A stretch of DNA of 64,000 nt from the NCBI GenBank assembly GCA_028726465.1, contig JAQYQB010000017.1, positions 40,557-104,556 on the forward strand, in the 5' to 3' direction. The notes under the pieces were generated by a model. It was given only the letters and a program-made list of their open reading frames with translations, was not told the DNA's origin and did no database searches. Shown piece after piece: positions 19,544-28,096 of this stretch (its first letter is position 1; each line of letters begins with the position of its first letter). Origin of the DNA: Mycobacteriaceae bacterium (GTDB lineage: Bacteria; Actinomycetota; Actinomycetes; Mycobacteriales; Mycobacteriaceae). Position numbers and translations under genes: made by a program.

Positions 19544-20851
19544 ATGCCCGGTAAGTTTCAGCCGATGACGGTAGCCGAGATTATCGATGCCTTCGTCCCC
19601 GCCGCCAACCCCTTCTACTGGACCGCGTTCGATGGTTCTTCCACCGGCAACCCGGACTCGCAGTATCACGTGTCCATCAACAACGTAGAGGGCCTGTCCT
19701 ATATCGCCACCGCCCCGGGCGACGTCGGCCTGGCCCGCGCCTTTGTCACCGACGGCATCACGGTCAAGGGCGAGCACCTGGCGCACCCCTACGGCATCTT
19801 CGACGCCCTGCACGAGATGTACCGGAAATTCGAGCGGCCGGATACCAGCACGCTGCTGAAGATCGTGCGCTCGCTGGCGTCGATGGGAGCTATCCAGATC
19901 CAGCCGGTGCCGGAGGCCGAGCGCGCCGGCCGCTTCGAGCGCATGCTGCGCCAGGGCCTGTCCCGGCACTCCAAGGCACGCGACGCGGATGTCATCTCCG
20001 ATCACTACGACGTGGGCAACGACTTCTACGAGCTCTTCCTGGGCGACTCCATGACCTATACCTGCGCCTACTACCCCAGCCCGGACGCGTCGCTGGACGA
20101 GGCCCAGGACAACAAGTACCGCCTGGTCTTTGAGAAGCTGCACCTGAAGGAAGGCGACCGCCACCTGGACATCGGCTGCGGCTGGGGCGGCATGGTCCGC
20201 TACGCCGCCCGCCAGGGCGTGAAGTCCATCGGCGTGACGCTCTCGCGCGAGCAGGCCGAGTGGGGCCAGAAGAAGATTCTGGAGGAAGGCCTCGAGGATC
20301 TGGCCGAGATCCGCTACATGGACTACCGCGACGTGCCGGAGGAGAACTTCGACGCCATCTCCTCCATCGGCTTGATGGAGCACATCGGCGTGAAGAACTA
20401 CGCCAGCTACTTCGACTTCTTGTCCGGCAAGCTGCGCGAAGGCGGCGTGATGGTCAACCACTGCATCACCTACCCGGACAACCACAAGACCCCGCGCGGT
20501 TCCTTCATCGACCGCTACATCTTCCCCGACGGGGAGCTGACCGGCTCGGGCACCATCGTCCGCAAGATGCAGGACCACGGCTTCGAGGTCTTCCACGAGG
20601 AAAACCTGCGCTTCGACTACATGCGCACGCTGTCGGCCTGGTGCGAAAACCTCAAGGACAACTGGGAGGAGGCCGTCAGCCTGGTCGGCCTGCCGACCGC
20701 CCGCCTGTGGGGCATGTACATGGCCGGCTCCCAGTGGGGCTTCGAGCACAACATCGTCCAGCTCCACCAGGTCGTAGGCATCAAGCTGGACAAGACCGGC
20801 TCCCGCTGCGGCACCCCGGAACGCCGCTGGTGGAACGACTCGGTCTTCTAG
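19544..20851 (+). CDS. bfaB: SAM-dependent fatty acyl methyltransferase (10-methylene type)
   Basis: 435 residues. Cyclopropane-fatty-acyl-phospholipid synthase superfamily. The SAM motif HLDIGCGWGGMVRYAARQG, the substrate motif DVGNDFYELFLGDSMTYTCAYY and SSIGLMEHIG are intact. With the preceding reductase it fits BfaB/TmsB, which adds a methylene at C10 of oleoyl chains in the membrane. ATG 19544 has AAAGGAAG before it. Classical cyclopropanation is the alternative, less likely because of the partner. Confidence 0.88.
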   Translation: MPGKFQPMTVAEIIDAFVPAANPFYWTAFDGSSTGNPDSQYHVSINNVEGLSYIATAPGDVGLARAFVTDGITVKGEHLAHPYGIFDALHEMYRKFERPDTSTLLKIVRSLASMGAIQIQPVPEAERAGRFERMLRQGLSRHSKARDADVISDHYDVGNDFYELFLGDSMTYTCAYYPSPDASLDEAQDNKYRLVFEKLHLKEGDRHLDIGCGWGGMVRYAARQGVKSIGVTLSREQAEWGQKKILEEGLEDLAEIRYMDYRDVPEENFDAISSIGLMEHIGVKNYASYFDFLSGKLREGGVMVNHCITYPDNHKTPRGSFIDRYIFPDGELTGSGTIVRKMQDHGFEVFHEENLRFDYMRTLSAWCENLKDNWEEAVSLVGLPTARLWGMYMAGSQWGFEHNIVQLHQVVGIKLDKTGSRCGTPERRWWNDSVF

Positions 20852-20860
20852 ACCCTCGCC

Positions 20861-20903
20861 GTCCTAGGCCCCGGCAAAGGACCCGGGTGTCCTAGGCCCC
20901 GGC
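20861..20903. repeat. Short direct repeat after bfaB
   Basis: GTCCTAGGCCCCGGC occurs at 20861-20875 and again at 20889-20903, 28 bases apart. It may pair into alternative stems before the terminator. No function assigned. Confidence 0.7.
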
Positions 20904-20920
20904 CAACCCCGGGACTAGAA

Positions 20921-20969
20921 AACACAAACGCCGCTTGGGCTTCCCCAAAGGGAAGGGCCCAAGCGGCGT
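20921..20969 (-). terminator. Terminator of rplM-rpsI, probably bidirectional
   Basis: 13-bp perfect arms 20928-20940 and 20957-20969; on the minus strand TTTGTGTTTT follows. It lies 22 bases past the rpsI stop and also ends the convergent bfaAB unit. Confidence 0.88.
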
Positions 20970-20991
20970 AAGTGTAAGTACCAGCGAAGAA

Positions 20992-21531
20992 TTAACGCTT
21001 GGAGTACTGCGGGGCACGACGTGCCTTGTGCAGACCAGCCTTCTTGCGCTCGACGGCACGGGCGTCACGGGTGAGCAGGCCGGCCTTCTTCAGGGCGGCG
21101 CGGTCAGCCGGGTTGTAGACGTTGAGTGCACGGGCGATAGCCAGACGCAGAGCGCCGGCCTGGCCGGTCGGGCCGCCGCCGTTGACGGTGACCTTGATGT
21201 CGAACTGGTTCTCGCGGTCCAGCAGGGTCAGCGGAGTGAGGATGTCCTGCTGGTGCAGCTTGTTCGGGAAGTAGTCATCCAGGGTGCGGCCGTTGACCAC
21301 GATCTCGCCGGAGCCGGCGATCAGGCGGACACGAGCGATGGCGCGCTTACGGCGACCAACGGTCTGGATCGGGCCCTCGTGGATAGCCGGGGCAGCAGCC
21401 TCGGTCTCCTCAGCGGCTTCCGGAGCAACGACGTCACCGATGGTGTTGGTGAACTCTTCGGTTGCGGCGGCTGCGGCTGCGATGTCGGCAGCGTCTGCCA
21501 CGTTGTTATCGATGTTGTTCTGCTCGGTCAT
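20992..21531 (-). CDS. rpsI: 30S ribosomal protein S9
   Basis: 179 residues. The conserved core ([12 protein letters not shown] to the C-terminal RRAPQYSKR that reaches the P-site tRNA) is complete. An Ala/Glu-rich N-terminal extension of about 55 residues precedes it, longer than in most bacteria and common in this genus. Its ATG overlaps the rplM stop by one base. Confidence 0.98.
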   Translation of the reverse strand: MTEQNNIDNNVADAADIAAAAAATEEFTNTIGDVVAPEAAEETEAAAPAIHEGPIQTVGRRKRAIARVRLIAGSGEIVVNGRTLDDYFPNKLHQQDILTPLTLLDRENQFDIKVTVNGGGPTGQAGALRLAIARALNVYNPADRAALKKAGLLTRDARAVERKKAGLHKARRAPQYSKR

Positions 21532-21974
21532 TACTGTGCCACCTGCTTAAGCTCGTAGGATTCCGGCTTCTGGCCGGCGTACGGGTGCTCCTCGCCTGCA
21601 AAGACGTGCAGCTTGCGGGCGGAAGAACGGGAAAGCTTGTTGTGCGGCATCATGCCGGTGACAGCTTCTTCGATAACGCGAACCGGGTTGGCGTCCAAAG
21701 ACTGACCCAGGGTCATGGTCTTCAGACCACCCGGGTAGCCGGAGTGGCGGTAGCGCTTTTCGCGGTCACGCTTGTTGGAAGAGATGTGGATCTTGTCAGC
21801 GTTGATGATGATGACGTGGTCACCACAGTCAACGTTCGGTGCGAACTGCGGCTTGTGCTTGCCACGCAGCAGGTCTGCCACGGTGGAAGCGAGCTTGCCC
21901 AGCACCACGTCAGTAGCGTCGATGACGTACCACTTGCGGGTGATGTCACCGCTCTTAGGGTGGAAAGTAGACAA
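21531..21974 (-). CDS. rplM: 50S ribosomal protein L13
   Basis: 147 residues, family length, from TTG 21974: [20 protein letters not shown] matches L13 N-termini and AAGGAG lies five bases before. The upstream ATG 22019 is in frame but has no ribosome site and would add residues absent from the family. First gene of rplM-rpsI. Confidence 0.97.
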   Translation of the reverse strand: MSTFHPKSGDITRKWYVIDATDVVLGKLASTVADLLRGKHKPQFAPNVDCGDHVIIINADKIHISSNKRDREKRYRHSGYPGGLKTMTLGQSLDANPVRVIEEAVTGMMPHNKLSRSSARKLHVFAGEEHPYAGQKPESYELKQVAQ

Positions 21975-22123
21975 AATGACTCCTTGAAAGTCTGTCTCGG
22001 AACTGCCGGCCAACGCCATGGTCCTTCGACTGCCCCTAGATACAGCGGCCGGTGGAGACCTGCACTAGGCGCCGCGTCCAGCCCCAAAGCAGGGCTGTCT
22101 CGCTCAGACACATAGGTCTAATA
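21975..22123 (-). promoter_or_regulatory. rplM promoter and leader of about 135 bases
   Basis: A TATTAG -10 candidate at 22118-22123 would give a leader of about 135 bases with several GC-rich inverted segments (around 22030-22095). Ribosomal protein leaders often carry an autoregulatory site; whether L13 binds here cannot be told from the sequence alone. Confidence 0.45.
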
Positions 22124-22190
22124 CTTTAGTGGTTTCGCCCCAAAATCCCAAAACGCCGTTAGACGGCGGAGACGCTCCCCCACTACACAC

Positions 22191-22225
22191 AAAACCCGCC
22201 TTCCCCATTTACCGGGGAAGGCGGG
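22191..22225 (-). terminator. Terminator of the esx pair
   Basis: 12-bp arms CCCGCCTTCCCC (22195-22206) and its complement (22214-22225); the minus strand continues with TTTTGTGTGT. Confidence 0.9.
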
Positions 22226-22255
22226 GTGACAGACGGGATTGTGTGGTGGGTGCGT

Positions 22256-22543
22256 TTAGCCCCAGCTGGCGGCGGCGCGGCGGTTGACGTCGCTCATGGC
22301 GTCGTTGCCCTCGGAGACGGTGCGGGAGATGGTCATCAGCACCTGGTTGAGCTCCAGGGCGGCGTTGTCCCACTTGCGCTGGGCCTGCTGGTAGGCGGCT
22401 GCGGACTCGCCCTCCCAGGTGGCGGCCATGGGCTCGATGATGGACTTGAGCTCGTCCAGCAGGCCGTTGATGCGGGCCGAGGTGGAGTTGATATCGGCAG
22501 CGGCGGCCTCGATGGCGCCGAATTCGTACTTGATAGCGGTCAT
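22256..22543 (-). CDS. esxT: ESX-4 WXG100 protein (EsxT-like)
   Basis: 95 residues. WXG100 protein with the WEG turn at residues 43-45 between two helices, the standard ESAT-6 fold. It would be secreted as a heterodimer with the next protein through the ESX-4 machine. Its position corresponds to Rv3444c in M. tuberculosis. It is followed by a strong terminator. Confidence 0.92.
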   Translation of the reverse strand: MTAIKYEFGAIEAAAADINSTSARINGLLDELKSIIEPMAATWEGESAAAYQQAQRKWDNAALELNQVLMTISRTVSEGNDAMSDVNRRAAASWG

Positions 22544-22609
22544 GCGGGAATTTTTCCTTCCTGGTGTTTATCTGGTGTGCGCTCGCGCGGTGGGTGTTGT
22601 GCCGGGCGG

Positions 22610-22927
22610 CTACAGGGCCAAGCCGGCGCCGCCGACGTTGTTGAGGACCTGCGCGTTCTGGGCCTCGACGTCGTCGAAGTTGCGGGCGTTGCTGCGGATG
22701 TTGTCCGAGATGGCGGACAGGGCCTCGCGCAGCTGCTGGGCGGAGGCGTTGTAGCGCTGCATGAGGTTGTCGAAGGACAGCTGCGCGCGGCCCTCCCAGC
22801 TCGCGCGGGTGCCCTCCACAACGTTGTGCAGGCGGGTCAGCTCGCCCTGGACTTCCTCATTGGTCGAATCGACATGCCCGGCCGTGGCCTGCATGACCTC
22901 GGCTTCGGTCTTGAACGTAGTGTGCAT
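22610..22927 (-). CDS. esxU: ESX-4 WXG100 protein (EsxU-like)
   Basis: 105 residues from ATG 22927 (GAGGAGGGG upstream). WEG at residues 44-46. CFP-10-like partner, position of Rv3445c. I do not see a clear YxxxD/E in its C-terminal tail (ARNFDDVEAQNAQVL has Phe at the equivalent place). The pair has its own promoter region at 22928-23118. Confidence 0.92.
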   Translation of the reverse strand: MHTTFKTEAEVMQATAGHVDSTNEEVQGELTRLHNVVEGTRASWEGRAQLSFDNLMQRYNASAQQLREALSAISDNIRSNARNFDDVEAQNAQVLNNVGGAGLAL

Positions 22928-23074
22928 AGTGTTCGCCCCTCCTCGAACGGGTTGACAGTGTGGTGTCACGGTCTTGTGTCACGGATTGTGTGTCGCGGTT
23001 ACTTGTCAGACTGGTGGAGGAAGTCCCCCGCCGCCGCGTTCTTTCCGACGCGGTGCCTTCCTCATCTTTATTGG

Positions 23075-23102
23075 ACTGCCCCGCCGGGCAATCGGTTCCC
23101 GG
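23075..23102 (-). promoter_or_regulatory. ECF-sigma-like promoter of the esx pair
   Basis: Minus strand GGGAACCG (23095-23102), 12 bases, GGCAGTCC (23075-23082) followed by AATAAAGATGAGG. Matches 16420-16447 in both half-sites and spacing. The leader would be about 140 bases. In M. tuberculosis SigM, an ECF factor with a GGAAC -35, is known to control esx genes, so a SigM-like factor is a reasonable guess. Confidence 0.62.
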
Positions 23103-23118
23103 AGTTTTTAAAAAAGTT

Positions 23119-24168
23119 TTAGCCCTGACGGACCAGGGATTCTTCGGCCATGCGGCAGGCCGCCTTCTGCGCGACGCTGGGCAGCTCGCGGGTGTGACAG
23201 CCCACGGACAGCTGGTGATCGCCGTCCACCCACGTCGTCCAGACAACGTGCGAGTCGTCCCCGGGCTTTTCCACGTAGGTCAGCCGGCCGTCGTGCTCCT
23301 GCGGGTGGGACAGGGCGTCGTCGCCGGCGATTTCTTCCTGGATTTGTTCCAGCAGGTAGTCCGCGGGCACCGAATAGAGCGGATCCGCGGCAAAGAGCAC
23401 CCGCAGGTCCGGGTCCGGCCCCGTGGCCGTGACCAGCCCATCGCCCTCGGCGGATTCCTCGGCGTGAAAGCCCTGCGGCAGCTGCACCGACAGTCCCGCC
23501 GCGCTTAACTGCTCCGGTGCGGGCGGCGGCTCGTTTGCCGGCCCGTCGCTGCCCGCCTCCCCGGGCGCCGGCGGGCCGCCGTCCTGACCGCCCGGGGCGG
23601 CCGCCACCGCGTTATCGGTTGCCTCACCGCCCGCGCTCTCCTCGTTCGCATCGCCGCCGCGGCCGACCACGAACCAGGCCACGCCGGCCACGATCAGCAC
23701 CACCACGGCCAGCAGCGCGTAGAAGGGCTGGAACCACCCGCCCTTGCTGGTGTTGTCCGTGCTCGGGCGCAGCGGCTCGGCGCGCGGCGCGTCCGGGTGT
23801 GAGCCGCCGGGAGCGGCGGCATCGGCAGCCGGTGCGAGCGGGGCGAAGACCTCGGTCTCCGGGTGGGAGACCGCGTGCTCGGCGGTGTCCACCACCGGCA
23901 CCTCCCGGCCCTCGAGCTGCCGGGTAATGATGCTCACGGCTTCCGCTGAGACCGCAGTCGCGCTGGAGTCCGCGCAGACCTTCACGGGGGCTTCCGGCCA
24001 GTGCGCGCCCAGGATCTTCTCCGCCTGCTCGAGCGCGCCGTCCAGGGCCCAGCCCTCCACAATCCCGGTGCCGGGCAGGTCGTAGCGGTACACGGTTTCC
24101 GGGCCTTCGAAAATGGTGGCGGTATCCAAGATGGTGATGGTCAACAAAGCGGGTGCGGCGGTCGTCAT
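23119..24168 (-). CDS. Type VII secretion-associated protein, Rv3446c family
   Basis: 349 residues. The cytoplasmic N-terminal part (about 1-130) is followed by one membrane segment (WFQPFYALLAVVVLIVAGVAWFVVG, about 140-165), a Gly/Pro/Ala linker and a C-terminal outer domain. The family is found with ESX-4 in Corynebacteriales; its role is unknown. ATG 24168 overlaps the eccC stop by four bases, so it is made together with EccC. Confidence 0.88.
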   Translation of the reverse strand: MTTAAPALLTITILDTATIFEGPETVYRYDLPGTGIVEGWALDGALEQAEKILGAHWPEAPVKVCADSSATAVSAEAVSIITRQLEGREVPVVDTAEHAVSHPETEVFAPLAPAADAAAPGGSHPDAPRAEPLRPSTDNTSKGGWFQPFYALLAVVVLIVAGVAWFVVGRGGDANEESAGGEATDNAVAAAPGGQDGGPPAPGEAGSDGPANEPPPAPEQLSAAGLSVQLPQGFHAEESAEGDGLVTATGPDPDLRVLFAADPLYSVPADYLLEQIQEEIAGDDALSHPQEHDGRLTYVEKPGDDSHVVWTTWVDGDHQLSVGCHTRELPSVAQKAACRMAEESLVRQG

Positions 24169-27100
24169 GGCGTGTCCTTTCGCTTGCTTTCTGCTTGGTT
24201 GCTTGCTGCTTGGTGGCTCTCGTCTCGTTCTTCGGCGGCTGGTGGTGTGTCTTCTTGGTCGTCGGCGCGGATGACTTGGCACAGGCCCAGTTCCTCGCCG
24301 CGGAGGTGGTAGCGGCCGCGGCCGGGTGGCTGGCGCTTCGGCTTCATGCCGAAGATGGGGCCTTCCTCCTTGTCGGCGTCCAGGAGCAGGACGGCCGGCT
24401 GGGTATCTTTGAGCGCCGAGCAGAACTTGCCGAACATGGCGCGGCCGATGCCGCCGGCCTTGCGGGCGAAGATGACGTGCAGGCCGATGTCCTGGGCGTG
24501 CGGGATGAGCTCCACCAGCGGGTGCAGGGCGGCCTCGCTGGTGAGCTCCGCGTCGTCGATGACCACGTAGATCTCGGGGCCGCTCCACCAATCGCGGGCG
24601 CGCAGGCGCGCCGGGGTGATATCCGGCCCCGGCAGGCGCTGCCGCATAGTCGCCGCGGTATCGCGCAGGGCCTTCTCCGCCGCCGCGGGCGTGGCGGCAT
24701 AGGCGGCGAGCATGTCCTCGTCGAGCGCGCCCAGGTGCGCCCGGCGCGGATCGATGACCACCAGGCGCGCGTCCTCCCGGGGCAGGCCGGCCACAGCATC
24801 AGCGATGACCCGGACGAAGGTGGACTTGCCGGACCCGCTGGCGCCGACGCAGACCACGTGGGCGCTGGTGGCCGGGTCCCAGGCCACCGGTTCCAGGTCG
24901 CGGCCGCCAATTCCCCAAACCAGCCCGGCGGTCAGCGCGTGGCGGGGCAGGTCGGCCGGGCGCAGCTGGGCGGGCAGGGTCTTGAGCCGGGGCACCGGCT
25001 CGCCGCCGCGGGACTGCAGGTGTGCCACGTCCTGGTTGGAGGTGCGCGCCAGCAGCATCATCTCCCCGGTCTCGGTGAGCCCGCGGCCGGGCAGGGCCGG
25101 CAGCTTCTGTTGGGCCTTGCGGTCCACCAGGGATTCCATGGCCTCCCCCAGGCGCAGCTCCAACCGGTGGGCGATGAGGTCCCTAATCGACGGGCGCAGG
25201 GTGGTCCACCGCGGCGTGGACAAGACCAGGTGGACGCGGGCGCTGGGGCCGTCGGCGGCCAGGGCGGTGATCTTCTCCGTGAGATCGTTGAACTCCGCGC
25301 CGGCGGTGCCCACGTGGTGCCAGCCGTCTAGCACCAGGAAGGTGTGGCGGGGCTCGGGGCGCTCGACCAGGCCGGTGACCTCGTCGATGATGCGGCGGAC
25401 CGTGTCCGGCTCGTCGCGGCCAGCCACGCCCGCCACGTGCGGCAGGCGGTCCAGGTTGGCTAGCGCCCCGCCGCCCAGGTCGATGACGTAGAAGCGGATG
25501 GCCTCGGTGCCGTGGGTCGCGGCCAGGGAGCCGACGATGGTGCGCAGCGCCATGGACTTGCCTGTCTGCGGGCCGCCGCAGACGGCCGCGTGCCCACCGG
25601 CGGTGGAAAAGTCGACCACCAGGGGATCCTGGCGCTGGTGGTAGGGACGGTCGATGAGCCCGACCGCGGCCTGCAGGTGGGTGGTCTGGCCGGCCCGGTG
25701 CAGGATCTCGGGCAGCTCGACCGCGGCGGGCAGCGGCGGCAGCCAGATGCGGTGGGCGCTGTGCCCGCGGTGGTCGGCCTCCGCGCGGGCGACGGCCACG
25801 ACCTCGTTGAGCAGCGTGGTCGACTCGTCCCAGACAAGCTCCGGCTCGCTGTCCTCGGTGGTGTGAGCGTCCCAGCCGTCGAAGACGGACACCCGGGCCG
25901 GCGGTACGCTTTCCCCTTCGGCTGGTTCGGCCGGGCGAGCGAGCGGCCCGGAGACGTAGGTGGCCTGGAAGCGCTCGAGGGCGTCGCCGTTGGTCTTCAG
26001 GTAGCCGGCACCCGGCCGGGCGGGCAGGTGGTAGGCATCGGTAGCGCCTAAGACCTGGCGGGACTCCGCGGCGGAGAAGGTCTTGAGCCCGATCCGGTAG
26101 GACAGGTGCGAATCCAGCCCGCGCAGCCGGCCCTCCTCCAGCCGCTGGGAGGCCAGCAGCAGGTGCACGTGCAGCGAACGGCCCAGGCGGCCGACGGCGA
26201 CGAAGAGATCGGCGAAGTCCGGGTGCTGGCCCAACAGCTCGGAGAACTCGTCCACCACGATGACCAGGGCGGGAAGCGGCGGGAACTGGTCCGGGTCGCG
26301 GCCGGCGTTGTAGTCGCCGACGTTGGCGAAGTTGCCGGCCTGGCGCAGGATCTCCTGGCGGCGGTTCATCTCCCCGGAGATGGCGTCGTACATACGCTCG
26401 ACCAGGACGGATTCTTCCTCCAGGTTGGTAATCACCGCCGCGGTGTGCGGCAGCTGCTCGCAGCCCAGGAAGGTCGCCCCGCCTTTAAAATCCACGAGCA
26501 CCAGGTTCAGCTCCTCGGGCGAGTGCGTGGCCGCCAGCGCGGTGACCAGGCTGCGCAGCAACTCCGATTTGCCGCTGCCGGTGGCGCCGATACACAGACC
26601 GTGCGGGCCCATGCCGCCCTGGGCAGATTCCTTCAGGTCGAGGTAGACCGGCTGGCCGCTAGGGTCCAGCCCCACCGGCACGTGCAGGCGCTGCGACCCG
26701 GCGCGCCCTGGCCAGAGGTTCTCGCCGCGCAGCTCGGCGATGTCGCGGTGCCCGAGCAGGGCCACCAAGTCGCCGCCGCCGGAGCCGAGCTTGGGCCCCG
26801 GCTCGGCCAACGGGCGGCGGCAGCGGGCCATGCGGCGCGCGATGAGCACCGCGCCCTCTTCGGCCAGCTGGTCCGCGCGCCCCAACTCTTCCTCGCCCGC
26901 GGCCGTGGAGACCAACAGCGTTGTGCCCGCATCCCCGCCCGCCTCGTCGCGCAGGCTCAGGCACAGGCCCTCGTGCTCGGCGCGCAGGCCGAGTGCGGTG
27001 TTGCGCCGCGACCCGACATCGATGATGGTGGTTACCCCCTCCTCGTCGAGGAAGTCTTCCACCCCGGTGGTCGCCACGCCGTCGACGATGAGCACGCGGT

Positions 27101-27932
27101 AGTTCGCCTGCTCCGGCCGGCGGGCGTGCGGCAGCCACTTGACCCACTCCCAGCCGGCCCCGCGCACGGAGCGCACGGAAATGCCCAGGGTGTCGGGCCC
27201 ATGCGCGCAGGCCAGCTGGATGACGATGGCCCGAGCCAGGTCCGCCGCACCCGCGCCCGCGATCCCCAGCACGCCGAAGGCCTGGAGCTGGATGACCACG
27301 GGCATCTCCGGCAGGGTTTCGACCGCCTGGATGGTCCGGCGCAGGCTGACCGCGCACACCGGGTCGAGGTCCTCGGCCGCGGCCGCCTCCGGCACCTGGA
27401 TTTCCGTGGCGAGCTTGGTCTCTCCCACCCCAATGCGCACCTCGAGCGCGTCCGGGTCGCCCGCGCTGCGCTCCCACAGCCGCTGGTTGTGGACGAAGGC
27501 GGGCAGCTGCTCGACCGGCGGGTGGCGGTGCAGCTCGTGGGCCCGCTGGGCGGCGCCGTTGTCCAGGGCCTTCTCGCGCAGCGCCTTGAGGTGGCGCAGG
27601 TAGGTCCGCCGGGTCTCGTCCGGGTCCTGGCCGCCGGTGGTCGGGCTGAACATCATGAACATGCTGGCCAGCATCATGATGGGAAACATCAGCATGAGCG
27701 GGCTGAAGGTCCGATCCGACCCGCCGCTCAAGACCATGAACGCGACCATGCCTAGCATGGCGGCGACCATGACGATGGGCATGATGATGCGCACCAGCGG
27801 CACGGGTTGTTTGCGTTGGGCCTCCGGCACCGCCTCTGCGGTGATGGTCCCGGTCGGCGCCGGCGGCACCGGTTGGCGCTGCGTTAAGGTTGTTGGCTCG
27901 ATTACTTGGATACTCTCGCGCTGATCCAGCAC
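24165..27932 (-). CDS. eccC: ESX-4 secretion ATPase EccC
   Basis: 1255 residues from GTG 27932. FtsK/SpoIIIE-type motor that recognises substrates and drives secretion. Two membrane segments (about 45-71 and 76-95), a domain-of-unknown-function region, then three P-loop domains with Walker A at about 449 (GATGSGKS), 796 (GGPQTGKS) and 1040 (GASGSGKS). The first domain, usually the catalytic one, has a good Walker B (VIVVDEFSELL near 565). Start uncertain: an ATG at 28052 is in frame but would add a basic segment without a ribosome site. Divergent from eccD. Confidence 0.95.
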   Translation of the reverse strand: MLDQRESIQVIEPTTLTQRQPVPPAPTGTITAEAVPEAQRKQPVPLVRIIMPIVMVAAMLGMVAFMVLSGGSDRTFSPLMLMFPIMMLASMFMMFSPTTGGQDPDETRRTYLRHLKALREKALDNGAAQRAHELHRHPPVEQLPAFVHNQRLWERSAGDPDALEVRIGVGETKLATEIQVPEAAAAEDLDPVCAVSLRRTIQAVETLPEMPVVIQLQAFGVLGIAGAGAADLARAIVIQLACAHGPDTLGISVRSVRGAGWEWVKWLPHARRPEQANYRVLIVDGVATTGVEDFLDEEGVTTIIDVGSRRNTALGLRAEHEGLCLSLRDEAGGDAGTTLLVSTAAGEEELGRADQLAEEGAVLIARRMARCRRPLAEPGPKLGSGGGDLVALLGHRDIAELRGENLWPGRAGSQRLHVPVGLDPSGQPVYLDLKESAQGGMGPHGLCIGATGSGKSELLRSLVTALAATHSPEELNLVLVDFKGGATFLGCEQLPHTAAVITNLEEESVLVERMYDAISGEMNRRQEILRQAGNFANVGDYNAGRDPDQFPPLPALVIVVDEFSELLGQHPDFADLFVAVGRLGRSLHVHLLLASQRLEEGRLRGLDSHLSYRIGLKTFSAAESRQVLGATDAYHLPARPGAGYLKTNGDALERFQATYVSGPLARPAEPAEGESVPPARVSVFDGWDAHTTEDSEPELVWDESTTLLNEVVAVARAEADHRGHSAHRIWLPPLPAAVELPEILHRAGQTTHLQAAVGLIDRPYHQRQDPLVVDFSTAGGHAAVCGGPQTGKSMALRTIVGSLAATHGTEAIRFYVIDLGGGALANLDRLPHVAGVAGRDEPDTVRRIIDEVTGLVERPEPRHTFLVLDGWHHVGTAGAEFNDLTEKITALAADGPSARVHLVLSTPRWTTLRPSIRDLIAHRLELRLGEAMESLVDRKAQQKLPALPGRGLTETGEMMLLARTSNQDVAHLQSRGGEPVPRLKTLPAQLRPADLPRHALTAGLVWGIGGRDLEPVAWDPATSAHVVCVGASGSGKSTFVRVIADAVAGLPREDARLVVIDPRRAHLGALDEDMLAAYAATPAAAEKALRDTAATMRQRLPGPDITPARLRARDWWSGPEIYVVIDDAELTSEAALHPLVELIPHAQDIGLHVIFARKAGGIGRAMFGKFCSALKDTQPAVLLLDADKEEGPIFGMKPKRQPPGRGRYHLRGEELGLCQVIRADDQEDTPPAAEERDESHQAASNQAESKRKDTP

Positions 27933-28096
27933 GGCTGATACACCCCCGAAAAGTTTTTGGCGGCCACCTCCCCTAGCGGTGGACACGCTGCCCACAGTAA
28001 GCCACAATTGAGCGCGACGGGCAAGGTGGGGAAGAAAATTTTTCTTGGCCACCGGCCTGAGAATTCGGGGATCTACTACTTCGGGGGTGAAGTGTT
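27933..28096. promoter_or_regulatory. Divergent eccC/eccD promoter region
   Basis: 164 bases between divergent starts. GGGGGTG-like sequences precede both starts. No copy of the GGGAACCG-N12-GGCAGTCC motif is present, so the machine genes seem to be controlled separately from the substrate genes. Confidence 0.5.
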
